From: a virus
IMG/VR virus record: IMGVR_UViG_3300044675_000735
Location: 1-33,749 of that record
DNA: 33,749 nt
Direction: 5' to 3' (one strand)
Shown piece by piece: positions 23,581-30,809 of this stretch. Under the pieces are notes generated by a model that was given only the letters and a program-made list of their open reading frames with translations, was not told the origin of the DNA and searched no databases. The number at the start of each line of letters is the position of its first letter. Positions within the stretch are counted from its first letter, which is position 1. Made by a program: the position numbers and the translations under genes.

Positions 23581-24361
23581 TCACTCTACTCCATATTGTT
23601 GGTTTGTTGTTCCACATTTTGCATAACACTTTTTCGTATCCACTCTTTACTAAGAATGAATTGAATTTGGCAGAAATTTTTGATTGATCTACAATTTCAT
23701 TTTCATATTCGTATGTCTTGAAGTGACCAATCGAATGTGTGTTGAATGCGTTTGCGATAATAAAATACTTAGGCGAAATCGCATCAATGATTTCTTTTAC
23801 ATGTTCTGTTGGATTTTGAATGTGTTCAAAGTATTCAGATGCAAAAACAAAATCTACGTTATGACCTATCTCATGCACACTTTCAATCAGATTAAAATCG
23901 TGTCTTTTTGCCATGACTTCACATAGTTTCCATTGTTTAGTGTTTTTCAAATTGATACCATATGCCTTTGCGTTGGGCAAAAGAGTCTTCAGCGCACATG
24001 TACTATAACTGATTCCACAGCCAATGTCAACAAATGATGCAGAAGTTTTAAGTAAATCATAAACAGATTCACCATTCTCCATTGATGGTTTCAACAATCG
24101 CTTGATGTAACTTCTACTGTATGTTCTGTAGCAATTGAAAATGTCTACAAAATAGTAATCATCATCATACACTTTAAATGCATCATCTAAATTGTTCTGA
24201 TCTAAATTTTCATACCACTCAGAAGTCAGTCTCTGAAAAAGAGAATCATCTCGCAACATTCTCTTTGCTTCACCATTGTCGATGTTGAAAATATTTCCAT
24301 AATCATTTAGAAACTTATCAAAGAGAATCAGTGGCTTCTCTGTCAAAAAATCATTCTGCAT
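23573..24361 (-). CDS. SAM-dependent methyltransferase
   Basis: The frame opens at a TTG (24401-24403) far inside the upstream gene. I prefer the ATG at 24359-24361 (or 24362-24364), giving about 262 residues. The class I fold is clear: motif I VDIGCGISYS (111-120), AYGINLKNTKQWKL for the second strand, and DFVFASEYFEHIQNPTEHV (a motif IV region) followed by YFIIANAF. No target-recognition domain is seen and there is no NPPY-type DNA-methylase motif, so the substrate is unknown. About 100 helical residues precede the core. It overlaps the glycosyltransferase gene by 8 bp, suggesting joint expression. Confidence 0.82.
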   Translation of the reverse strand: MQNDFLTEKPLILFDKFLNDYGNIFNIDNGEAKRMLRDDSLFQRLTSEWYENLDQNNLDDAFKVYDDDYYFVDIFNCYRTYSRSYIKRLLKPSMENGESVYDLLKTSASFVDIGCGISYSTCALKTLLPNAKAYGINLKNTKQWKLCEVMAKRHDFNLIESVHEIGHNVDFVFASEYFEHIQNPTEHVKEIIDAISPKYFIIANAFNTHSIGHFKTYEYENEIVDQSKISAKFNSFLVKSGYEKVLCKMWNNKPTIWSRVNA

Positions 24362-24713
24362 CATCGACAATCCATCTAAGAAGAGAGTTTTGTGTTCTAT
24401 CAAGTGCTGGATGCCAGATGCTCTTTGTCTTGTTTGACAGATTCTGATTAACTAGCTTTGCAAATTCTTTGTAGTCCGCTTCAGTTCGAAAATGCACATA
24501 GATTGTTTTGTATGTGGGATTGTCTTCTTGCTCAAACTCGGGCATACCTTTCCAAAGTTTTTTCCATTCTTTCTCACCTTGGTCAGAATACTTCTCTTTC
24601 TCTTCTTCATCTAGATTCATGTGATCTAAAAGGGAAACAGGCTTATCGATAGTCTTTTTCTCACCGATCAAATTCTGATACTGAGATGATTCTTCAATTT
24701 GTGTTTTTGTCAT
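24351..24713 (-). CDS. Conserved small phage protein (TIYVHFRTEADYKEF motif)
   Basis: This 120-residue acidic protein has a C-terminal domain with YKTIYVHFRTEADYKEFAKL, KTKSIWHPALDR. I recognise this as a recurrent phage module, seen in many phages next to ParB-like or DNA-modifying genes, but its role is not known. The first 60 residues are polar and probably flexible, with a Trp-rich GEKEWKKLWKGMPEFEQ. It lies between dCMP deaminase and the methyltransferase, overlapping the latter's start. This supports a link to the modification cluster. Confidence 0.7.
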   Translation of the reverse strand: MTKTQIEESSQYQNLIGEKKTIDKPVSLLDHMNLDEEEKEKYSDQGEKEWKKLWKGMPEFEQEDNPTYKTIYVHFRTEADYKEFAKLVNQNLSNKTKSIWHPALDRTQNSLLRWIVDDAE

Positions 24714-24723
24714 TTGTTTACAC

Positions 24724-25158
24724 TCATATTTGTTTTACAGTTATACCACATTTATTTAGGAAAACGATACCGCCATCATCACGATAATCTTCGCCATAGA
24801 ATACTTCTTTAATGCCGCTTTGAAATATCATTTTAGCACACTCTATGCATGGAGAGCAAGTGATGAACATACTTGCACCATCACCACTTTCGGTAGACTT
24901 AGCGAGTTTTGCTATTGCGTTAGACTCTGCATGGAGAACTTCAGTTTTTGTCTTGAGTACAGGACCTTCGTGGGTATGTCCAACAACTTGTTCACAATTG
25001 TTATCCCATCCACTTGGCATACCATTGTACCCGATTGAGATGATGCGATTATCTTTAACGATAACAGCACCAACTTGTTTGCGTTTAGCAGTACTCAATT
25101 CAGCAAAGACTCTTGCAGTCTTCATGTATGCACCGAGATATTTCTCTTTAATCATCAC
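24724..25158 (-). CDS. cd: dCMP deaminase
   Basis: This 144-residue enzyme converts dCMP to dUMP, feeding thymidylate synthesis. The zinc and catalytic residues are visible: LHAESNAI (H76, E78) and CSPCIECAKM (C104, C107). RKQVGAVIVKDNRIISIGYNGMPSG is the substrate loop, and GYNG is typical of the family. The region about residues 56-61 could carry extra zinc or regulatory residues, as in T4 Cd. It overlaps the upstream oxygenase gene by 11 bp. In phages with altered pyrimidines this enzyme shifts the dC/dT pools, so it fits the cluster. Confidence 0.92.
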   Translation of the reverse strand: MMIKEKYLGAYMKTARVFAELSTAKRKQVGAVIVKDNRIISIGYNGMPSGWDNNCEQVVGHTHEGPVLKTKTEVLHAESNAIAKLAKSTESGDGASMFITCSPCIECAKMIFQSGIKEVFYGEDYRDDGGIVFLNKCGITVKQI

Positions 25159-25681
25159 GGTGTTCTATGTAATTAAAGTTAATTACGCATCTAACTTTTT
25201 GATCTGTGCATGTTGTTCCTGTATGGAGAATTTTTTGGTCAAAAATAACAAGTCTATTTGCAACAGATTCAATTTCAGTACCGTCTCCTAAAATAGTCAC
25301 ACCATCATTAGAGTTTACATAATATATTGCAGTTTTTCTATCGCTAGATTTACTATTAAAATCAGTATGATAATCAAATGTATGTCTAACTTCAGTTCTA
25401 GGATTTAAATTTGCTTTAATTTTAATAATGGCTTCTGGATTTAAATAATCAATGATGGGTTGAAAAAGTTGCAAATATTGACTTGTTTGGGAACCATTCA
25501 GATATAACATATGGACAAATTGCCAATTATATAAATTGTCATTTTCTTGTGAAACTACGGAATCAAAATAATACCAAGGAAACAAAGTAAACCCTAATTT
25601 ATTCTCTATTAAATTTTCTTTAATATTGTTAGCTAAAGATTCTGAAAGAAGATTATCAATTATTTTATATTCACATTTCAT
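25148..25681 (-). CDS. 2OG-Fe(II) oxygenase-like protein, low G+C
   Basis: This 177-residue protein has the double-stranded beta-helix pattern: YHTD (H105, D107), then KTAIYYVNSNDGVTIL, KILHTG (H153) and RCVINF (R164, which would bind 2-oxoglutarate). It resembles oxygenases common in aquatic T4-like phages. The substrate could be a protein, nucleotide or sugar. G+C at 25261-25440 is 51 of 180 by my count, against about 66 of 180 in gp46, so it was probably acquired separately. It overlaps the dCMP deaminase gene by 11 bp. Confidence 0.75.
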   Translation of the reverse strand: MKCEYKIIDNLLSESLANNIKENLIENKLGFTLFPWYYFDSVVSQENDNLYNWQFVHMLYLNGSQTSQYLQLFQPIIDYLNPEAIIKIKANLNPRTEVRHTFDYHTDFNSKSSDRKTAIYYVNSNDGVTILGDGTEIESVANRLVIFDQKILHTGTTCTDQKVRCVINFNYIEHRDD

Positions 25682-25686
25682 ATTAA

Positions 25687-25935
25687 TTATGTCTCTCTAA
25701 GTTCTTTTTGGTCAAATCGTTTTTCTTGAATTGTTGGTTCTTTAAAAAACTTTCTAGGATTTCCACACATCACACAATTAGAATCTCCGCAAGTAAGTGC
25801 TGAGTGTTTTGCTAATGTGTGTGGTTCGTCTACTGGTATATTATGCGCTTTTGCAATTTTCACTTGTCGCTTAATATGACTTTCTTTTTGCAGAAGTCTG
25901 CGAGAGTGTTTAACTTTATCTTCTTCGGTACTCAT
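25687..25935 (-). CDS. Small zinc-knuckle-like conserved protein
   Basis: This 82-residue basic protein contains KHSALTCGDSNCVMCGNPRKFFKEPTIQEKRF, of which CGDSNCVMCGNPRK carries three cysteines suited to bind zinc. Very similar short proteins occur in many bacteria and phages, but their function is unknown to me. The N-terminal half is Lys/Arg/His-rich and may bind nucleic acid. It has no promoter of its own that I can see. An AAGGAG site lies upstream of the ATG. Confidence 0.72.
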   Translation of the reverse strand: MSTEEDKVKHSRRLLQKESHIKRQVKIAKAHNIPVDEPHTLAKHSALTCGDSNCVMCGNPRKFFKEPTIQEKRFDQKELRET

Positions 25936-25987
25936 ACAGTTTTCTCCTTATGTTTGTCAATTAATTGTATTCACATTACCCGAAAAA

Positions 25988-26173
25988 TTATTCATGTGTT
26001 TCTCCTAACACATAATTTTCTGCATAATTTTCTGCTTCATCTTGCGTTTTAAAGAACGCAACAAACCAAGACCCAGTTTCGTTTCGCACTCGTACCTTAA
26101 AGTAGTTTTCATCTAAGTACAGATGCGCTTCTCTGTCTATATCTTTTCCATAATATTCGCTAAGTATTTTCAT
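25988..26173 (-). CDS. Small conserved phage protein upstream of the two small genes
   Basis: This 61-residue protein begins MKILSEYYGKDIDREAHLYL, then VRVRNETGSWFVAFFKTQ and EAENYAENYVLG. The alternation of strands and a final helix suggests a small alpha/beta domain. I have no family name. Its ATG overlaps the gp46 stop by 4 bp, so it is translated with gp46. That placement and the compact frame make it a likely real gene. Confidence 0.6.
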   Translation of the reverse strand: MKILSEYYGKDIDREAHLYLDENYFKVRVRNETGSWFVAFFKTQDEAENYAENYVLGETHE

Positions 26174-27882
26174 TTTGCAATCCTTGAAAAATTATTTACT
26201 TTCTCAAATCTAATCACGTTAGCAAACTTGTCTTGTAGGATATCACCTTTGTGTGATATGACAAACAGGTTAGACCCTTCAAGCATATTTAGGATTTTCA
26301 TTAAGTCTTCTGTTCCGTTTGTATCTAATGACGAATCAAAAATCTCATCAAGAATCAGAATGTTTGTGCTGGCGCTGTTCTTCAATTTAGCAACAGCACG
26401 CCATGTCAGCATCAATGCCATATCAATACGTTGCTTTTCACCTTCACTGAATGATGCATACGTAAAGTCATCACGATGGCGAGACTTGATTGTTTCTTTG
26501 AATGATTCATCCAAATTGAAGTTCACAAAAAACTCTAATGAAGCAAGATACTTGTTGACCAGTTTGTTGATTACTGGTATGTATTGGCGAATGATTTTTG
26601 TTTTGATGCCTGTGTCTTTCAACAATGATATCGCAACTTCGTAATACAGACGTTCTTCTGAAAGGTCTTTGATTTCAGATTCTAACTCAGCAAGTTCCTG
26701 GTGCAATGTTGCCAGTTTGTTTTCTTCAGTCTGCAAATCATCTTTGACTAGAGACAGTCTTTCAATTTCTTTCTTAACGCTTTCAATGTATCTGAGATTA
26801 GCTTTGATTTCGCTTTGTTCAAACGTCAACTGAGAATTCTGTGCTTGAATTTCCTCAACAAAAACTTGAATGCCCTCATATCGTGTATTCAGCACATTGA
26901 GTTCTTCATCGACCTTTTTCAATGCATCATTTACTTCACCGATTTTTTTATTTCTCTCTTCGAGAATGTGCGCTTTGTACTCATCATCAATCGTTTGCTT
27001 ACACGTTGGACAATCATTGTTATCGTGATAGAATGAAATGTCAGTATTGACTTTCTTAAGAGTCTTGTTCAGATTCAATTTGATGCCAGAGAACTTTGTT
27101 ATCTTACCATCAACTTTATCTTTGTCTGAAATCTGTATACACAAATCTGACAAATTTTGCTGGATCGTTGCACACTTAGTTTCGCTTTCAGTAACTAGAT
27201 ATTGTGTGTTTGCAATGTCTTGTTGCTTAGATGTGATTTGTGCTTGATTGCTCTTTTTCAGAGAATCAATAAACTGAATTTGATATTGAATCTTTTCGCT
27301 TTTCAAATCAACTGCATACTTTGTTTGAGAGTGTTTCTCTTTTAGCAATAAGAATTTGTCTTTAAGAACACTGTTCATGCGTGAGAAGATTTGAATATCC
27401 AACAAGTCTTCGATGATAGAACGTCTATCACTTGCAGACAACTGCATGAATGGTGTGAACGATGCTGAACCCAGCAAAACGATTTGAGTAAAAGATTTGT
27501 AGTTGAGTTTGAGAATGAATTTCTCTAGATGTTCTTGATAGTCTTTGACTGCGGCATCTTGATTGACTAAATGCCCGTTGCAGTAAATCTCAAACAAGTT
27601 CGGCTTGATGCTACGAATAATCTTGTATGATTTGTTACCAGCATCAAACTCAATTTCAACTGTACAATCTTTCTGATTGATTGTATTGACAAGTTGACCT
27701 TTGTTGATATTACGAAATGGTTTACCGAACAGCACAAAGCACAATGCATCAAGCATTGTTGATTTACCAGAGCCGTTAGAGCCAACAATCAGTGTGGTGT
27801 TGTTGCTGTCTAAGTTAATCTCAGTAAAGAAGTTGCCAGTTGAAAGAAAGTTCTTCCATTTTAAATTACGAAAAATAATCAT
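26170..27882 (-). CDS. 46: Recombination nuclease subunit gp46 (SbcC/Rad50-like)
   Basis: This 570-residue protein is the ATPase partner of nuclease gp47 and processes DNA ends for recombination and host DNA breakdown. Walker A is VGSNGSGKST (33-42). A coiled coil follows, interrupted by a zinc hook CPTC (291-294). The C-terminal ABC half has FSEGEKQRIDMALML (signature) and LILDEIFDSSLD (Walker B). Length and layout match T4 gp46 (560). No strong ribosome site precedes its ATG, 1 bp past the oxygenase stop. Confidence 0.96.
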   Translation of the reverse strand: MIIFRNLKWKNFLSTGNFFTEINLDSNNTTLIVGSNGSGKSTMLDALCFVLFGKPFRNINKGQLVNTINQKDCTVEIEFDAGNKSYKIIRSIKPNLFEIYCNGHLVNQDAAVKDYQEHLEKFILKLNYKSFTQIVLLGSASFTPFMQLSASDRRSIIEDLLDIQIFSRMNSVLKDKFLLLKEKHSQTKYAVDLKSEKIQYQIQFIDSLKKSNQAQITSKQQDIANTQYLVTESETKCATIQQNLSDLCIQISDKDKVDGKITKFSGIKLNLNKTLKKVNTDISFYHDNNDCPTCKQTIDDEYKAHILEERNKKIGEVNDALKKVDEELNVLNTRYEGIQVFVEEIQAQNSQLTFEQSEIKANLRYIESVKKEIERLSLVKDDLQTEENKLATLHQELAELESEIKDLSEERLYYEVAISLLKDTGIKTKIIRQYIPVINKLVNKYLASLEFFVNFNLDESFKETIKSRHRDDFTYASFSEGEKQRIDMALMLTWRAVAKLKNSASTNILILDEIFDSSLDTNGTEDLMKILNMLEGSNLFVISHKGDILQDKFANVIRFEKVNNFSRIAK

Positions 27883-27883
27883 G

Positions 27884-28501
27884 TTATCTAAATTTTGGTC
27901 CTACTACCCAAACAACTAAAGACTTACGAACTCCTTTAGTGACAGGAGCAACCTTATGCATCAACCAAGATGGAAATAGAATTGCTGTTCCTGCTTTCAA
28001 GTCAATTACACAACCATCAGCACTTAAGTTAATATAAAATTCTCCGCCCTCAAAATCAACACCAGGCTCATTTAACAAAAGTGTCATAGATAATTTTCTA
28101 GTTTCAATACCATCAATAGATCGTAAATTATCGCCATTGAACATAATATCCACATGATAGTCATAGTGTCCTGCATCTTCCATACGATATTCTGCATATT
28201 GGTAAAATTCATATCCACTTATATCATATCCAAACGAATCCCAATTAAAATGCATAATAAATTGATTGAGTTTATCAAAAATCCATTGATTACTTTCATT
28301 TGGTCTTTGATGATTTATTTTACTTACTCTAGGACCAGAAATACCATCATTAGTAACACCATCAACTAATGAAATTTTGGTAGAAATTTCAATAATTTTT
28401 TCAAGTTCATCTTTATTGAAAACATCATTAACACATACATGGTGGTGTGTTACATGATTTTTTTGTATTGGATGATTAGTAATTGTTTGATATATACTCA
28501 T
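27884..28501 (-). CDS. 2OG-Fe(II) oxygenase (PKHD type) between gp46 and gp47
   Basis: This 205-residue protein has the full catalytic set: GHYDYHVDIMF (H116, D118), then LLLNEPGVDFEGGEFYI, FPSWLMHKVAPVTKGVRKS (H182, R192). It resembles prolyl-hydroxylase-like PKHD enzymes (PiuC family). The target could be a phage or host protein, or a base. It is inserted between gp47 and gp46: its ATG overlaps the gp47 TGA (ATGA), and it ends 1 bp before gp46. G+C at 28201-28380 is 50 of 180, much lower than neighbouring gp47 (50 of 120 at 29041-29160), so it appears recently acquired. Confidence 0.88.
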   Translation of the reverse strand: MSIYQTITNHPIQKNHVTHHHVCVNDVFNKDELEKIIEISTKISLVDGVTNDGISGPRVSKINHQRPNESNQWIFDKLNQFIMHFNWDSFGYDISGYEFYQYAEYRMEDAGHYDYHVDIMFNGDNLRSIDGIETRKLSMTLLLNEPGVDFEGGEFYINLSADGCVIDLKAGTAILFPSWLMHKVAPVTKGVRKSLVVWVVGPKFR

Positions 28502-29583
28502 TCTATATTCTCCGTTGATAATGCTTCAACATAAAGTTCACGCATCAATGTTTTCAGTTTGTTTGTGTCAGAAATATTTAGACTCTGTGCATCAATAAAT
28601 GTGGAAAGAATTGTCATGGTGTCTTGTGCCTGGTCAACAATATCATTATCAGTTTCTTCATTCAATTCTGTAAAGTCTTCTACAATTGTCACATCAACAG
28701 GCCCAACTTTGTAAATTTCATCTACAAGTTTCTCAAACAAGTATGGGTCCTGCTTGTTAGCGACAATAACTTTTACATAAGCATTTGCATACATAGAAAA
28801 GTCCATGTTCTTCAAATCTTCAATTTTTAATTTGTCTGTGCTACTGTTATCGTCATAGTGTACTTTGTAAAACATTCGATGAGGATTCTCTACGAACGTT
28901 GTCTTCATTGTTTCGGTGTCTAAAATACCAAAATGTTTTTTGTCTTGATAGTCATTCCAGAATAGTTCATATGGCGCACCAACATACGTGATGTTGTCAT
29001 GTTGTGATGGTGTGTGATAGTGACCGCTGTATACATGATTATAGTTGCTTAAGAACTTATAGTCAAGTCCGTCATGGCTATCTATGCCACGGAACAATGG
29101 AAAGCCTTGTAGTTCAAAGTGTCCCATGCACAATGGTGATGATGTGTTCTTCACAAACTCAAAGACCTCAGCTTCATTGCTTTTACAAATCCACGGTATC
29201 ATATCAATCTTGATGCCATCGACTTCAAGTGTGCCAGGTTTCTGCCACAGAACAATGTTGTGATAGTCTCTCAACAACAAGTCTGGTGAATTGATTTCTA
29301 GATTTTCTTTCCAGAAGATATCGTGATTGCCAATCAATGCATGAACAGTAATGCCCGCTTCAACACATTTGTCAAAGAAGTATCTACGGCTTTCCATCAG
29401 CGAAAGAAAGTTGATATACTTTCGTCTGTCGAACAAATCACCAAGTTGAATGATTGTTCTTACACCGTGCTTTGCTAATTGAGGAAAGAATGTTTCATCA
29501 TAAAATTTTTCATAGTAAGCATGAAACGCTTTCGAGTCGTTTCTAACGCCGAAATGCGTATCACCTAGTAGACATATTCTCAT
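28498..29583 (-). CDS. 47: Recombination nuclease subunit gp47 (SbcD/Mre11-like)
   Basis: This 361-residue metallophosphoesterase has the phosphodiesterase motifs: LLGDTHFG (D8, H10), IIQLGDLFDRR (D49 region), ALIGNHDIFW, and later the GHYHTPSQ metal-binding site. It forms the nuclease with gp46. Its length is close to T4 gp47 (339). It overlaps the small gene upstream by 23 bp and the oxygenase by 4 bp, so gp46 and gp47 are expressed together despite the insertion. Confidence 0.96.
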   Translation of the reverse strand: MRICLLGDTHFGVRNDSKAFHAYYEKFYDETFFPQLAKHGVRTIIQLGDLFDRRKYINFLSLMESRRYFFDKCVEAGITVHALIGNHDIFWKENLEINSPDLLLRDYHNIVLWQKPGTLEVDGIKIDMIPWICKSNEAEVFEFVKNTSSPLCMGHFELQGFPLFRGIDSHDGLDYKFLSNYNHVYSGHYHTPSQHDNITYVGAPYELFWNDYQDKKHFGILDTETMKTTFVENPHRMFYKVHYDDNSSTDKLKIEDLKNMDFSMYANAYVKVIVANKQDPYLFEKLVDEIYKVGPVDVTIVEDFTELNEETDNDIVDQAQDTMTILSTFIDAQSLNISDTNKLKTLMRELYVEALSTENIE

Positions 29584-29749
29584 ACTTTCGTTGCCCTTGA
29601 TTCTTAACTGTTGTACCGATAGACTTGTTGATTATATCACGAATTGAAGTCAAATGCAAGATGGCAGTTTGTTTTAAATCTTGCGGTGACTTTTTGTTCT
29701 CAACAATCTTCAACCAATTTTCAATTTGTACTGGAATCGGTGTCTGCAT
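29561..29749 (-). CDS. Small protein between gp55 and gp47
   Basis: The start chosen is the ATG at 29747-29749, with a GGAGAAAG site, giving 62 residues (MQTPIPVQIENWLKIVENK at the start). The frame extends to 29818 but would then overlap gp55 more. It is helical, with PQDLKQTAILHLTSIRDII in the middle and a basic end. It overlaps gp55 by 29 bp and gp47 by 23 bp. I do not recognise a family; T4 also has small genes near 47, but I see no specific match. Confidence 0.6.
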   Translation of the reverse strand: MQTPIPVQIENWLKIVENKKSPQDLKQTAILHLTSIRDIINKSIGTTVKNQGQRKYENMSTR

Positions 29750-30347
29750 TTTCTTTCTCCAGAAATTCATCAAATACAGTAGCTTCTGCCTTTTTCTTTC
29801 TAGGCTTCGCACTGGCAATCTTCTTCTCTTTGTTTACCTCGAACGCTTTGATAAAGTCGCTGATAAACTCTTCGCTGTATGAGTCATGCATTACACCGTT
29901 TAGACTTGAAGCAACGTATTCTTCACCATTATTCTCAATGAGAGATGTGATGATGAGGTTGTCCATACTTTTGTATTTGATGTATAAATGTTTTTTCTCT
30001 TTTTGAATTCTTCGCAAGAATGCATAGTAAATGATTTGTGTGAAGTATGCAAATGGATTCTTCGACTTCTCAGGATCAAAGTTGTCGATGTACAGTAGAC
30101 AGTTTTCAATGCCATCAGATACCATGTCCTCTTTGAATGTGTAGTTTGCAAAGTTTGGCTTACGTGCTAAGTGTGTAGCAATCTTGAACAAGCATTCGCC
30201 GATGTACTCTGGTACTCTTGGTCGTTCGCCGTTTGTTGCTTCAGCTTCTTTGACGCCAGCACGAAAGACAACCATCTCTTGTAGAAAATGTTCGTTGTTG
30301 ACGTAGTGTTTTTGTTTTGTTTTTGGAATAGCGGTAATAGTAGTCAT
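29721..30347 (-). CDS. 55: Late-transcription sigma factor gp55
   Basis: This 208-residue protein matches T4 gp55 (185 residues). It carries conserved helices (IGECLFKIATHLARKPNFANY, EDMVSDGIENCLLYIDNFDPEKSKNPFAYFTQIIYYAFLRRIQKEKK) that correspond to sigma region 2, where the -10 is read. It directs host polymerase to TATAAATA. The C-terminal part ends in KKKAEATVFDEFLEKEN, in which VFDEFL may be the clamp (gp45) contact. A good GAGGTG site precedes the ATG. The only promoter-like sequence upstream points the other way (30364-30392). Confidence 0.94.
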   Translation of the reverse strand: MTTITAIPKTKQKHYVNNEHFLQEMVVFRAGVKEAEATNGERPRVPEYIGECLFKIATHLARKPNFANYTFKEDMVSDGIENCLLYIDNFDPEKSKNPFAYFTQIIYYAFLRRIQKEKKHLYIKYKSMDNLIITSLIENNGEEYVASSLNGVMHDSYSEEFISDFIKAFEVNKEKKIASAKPRKKKAEATVFDEFLEKENADTDSSTN

Positions 30348-30363
30348 GGTTCACCTCAAATGG

Positions 30364-30392
30364 TTGACAAATACTTGACAATGGGTTATCAT
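30364..30392 (+). promoter_or_regulatory. Sigma70-like promoter on the plus strand (antisense candidate)
   Basis: The plus strand reads TTGACA (30364-30369), a 17-bp spacer and TATCAT (30387-30392). A second TTGACAA copy lies 11 bp on (30375-30381). It would transcribe rightward, antisense to the Sm-like gene and uvsW. The direct repeats could instead be an operator. Confidence 0.45.
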
Positions 30393-30416
30393 TGCAGTGT
30401 GATGTTTGATAAAGAC

Positions 30417-30809
30417 TTAATGTAATATATGATTGTTAGATGATCCAACTAGTGATCTTATCTTATCAATCTCCTCTTTTATCTCTGATGTTCTATCAGC
30501 AGGTTGAATCTCAATATCATCTTCTTCCTCAGATTCAAATTCAGTATACGCTTCACTATAAATTCTTACAATCTCAGGCGTTGCTTCCGAAACAGATACA
30601 ATACTTTGCTTGAAGATTCTAGCAGGAATATTAAAATTCATAAGTGGATCCCACTTCATCATAGACAAATTGTAAAGATGTTCGCCATCCAGTTTAGGAA
30701 CGAGAACAACCCTCATGGGACGATTTATCTCAATGAAGCCTCTACTTTCTTCGACAATATTTCCGATGAGTGTATCACCGTTTGTCAACTTAAGTACTTT
30801 ACAAAGCAT
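30417..30809 (-). CDS. Sm-like-fold phage protein, second copy
   Basis: This 130-residue protein starts VLKLTNGDTLIGNIVEE, a close relative of LKLLSGEEIVGDIVEE in the gene at 11383-11685. The order of strands matches over the first 90 residues, and the tail here is longer and acidic (FESEEEDDIEIQ). The shared pattern is Sm-like (a five-stranded bent sheet). The ATG overlaps the uvsW stop (TAATG). The acidic tail suggests a protein partner. The role is unknown; regulation of mRNA or of its neighbours (UvsW, gp55) is one possibility. Confidence 0.72.
   Translation of the reverse strand: MLCKVLKLTNGDTLIGNIVEESRGFIEINRPMRVVLVPKLDGEHLYNLSMMKWDPLMNFNIPARIFKQSIVSVSEATPEIVRIYSEAYTEFESEEEDDIEIQPADRTSEIKEEIDKIRSLVGSSNNHILH

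Noticed and set aside
24362-24403. TTG start extending the methyltransferase by 14 residues
   Set aside because: It would overlap the upstream gene by more than 50 bp and has no ribosome site; the ATG pair at 24359-24364 is closer to the usual overlap.
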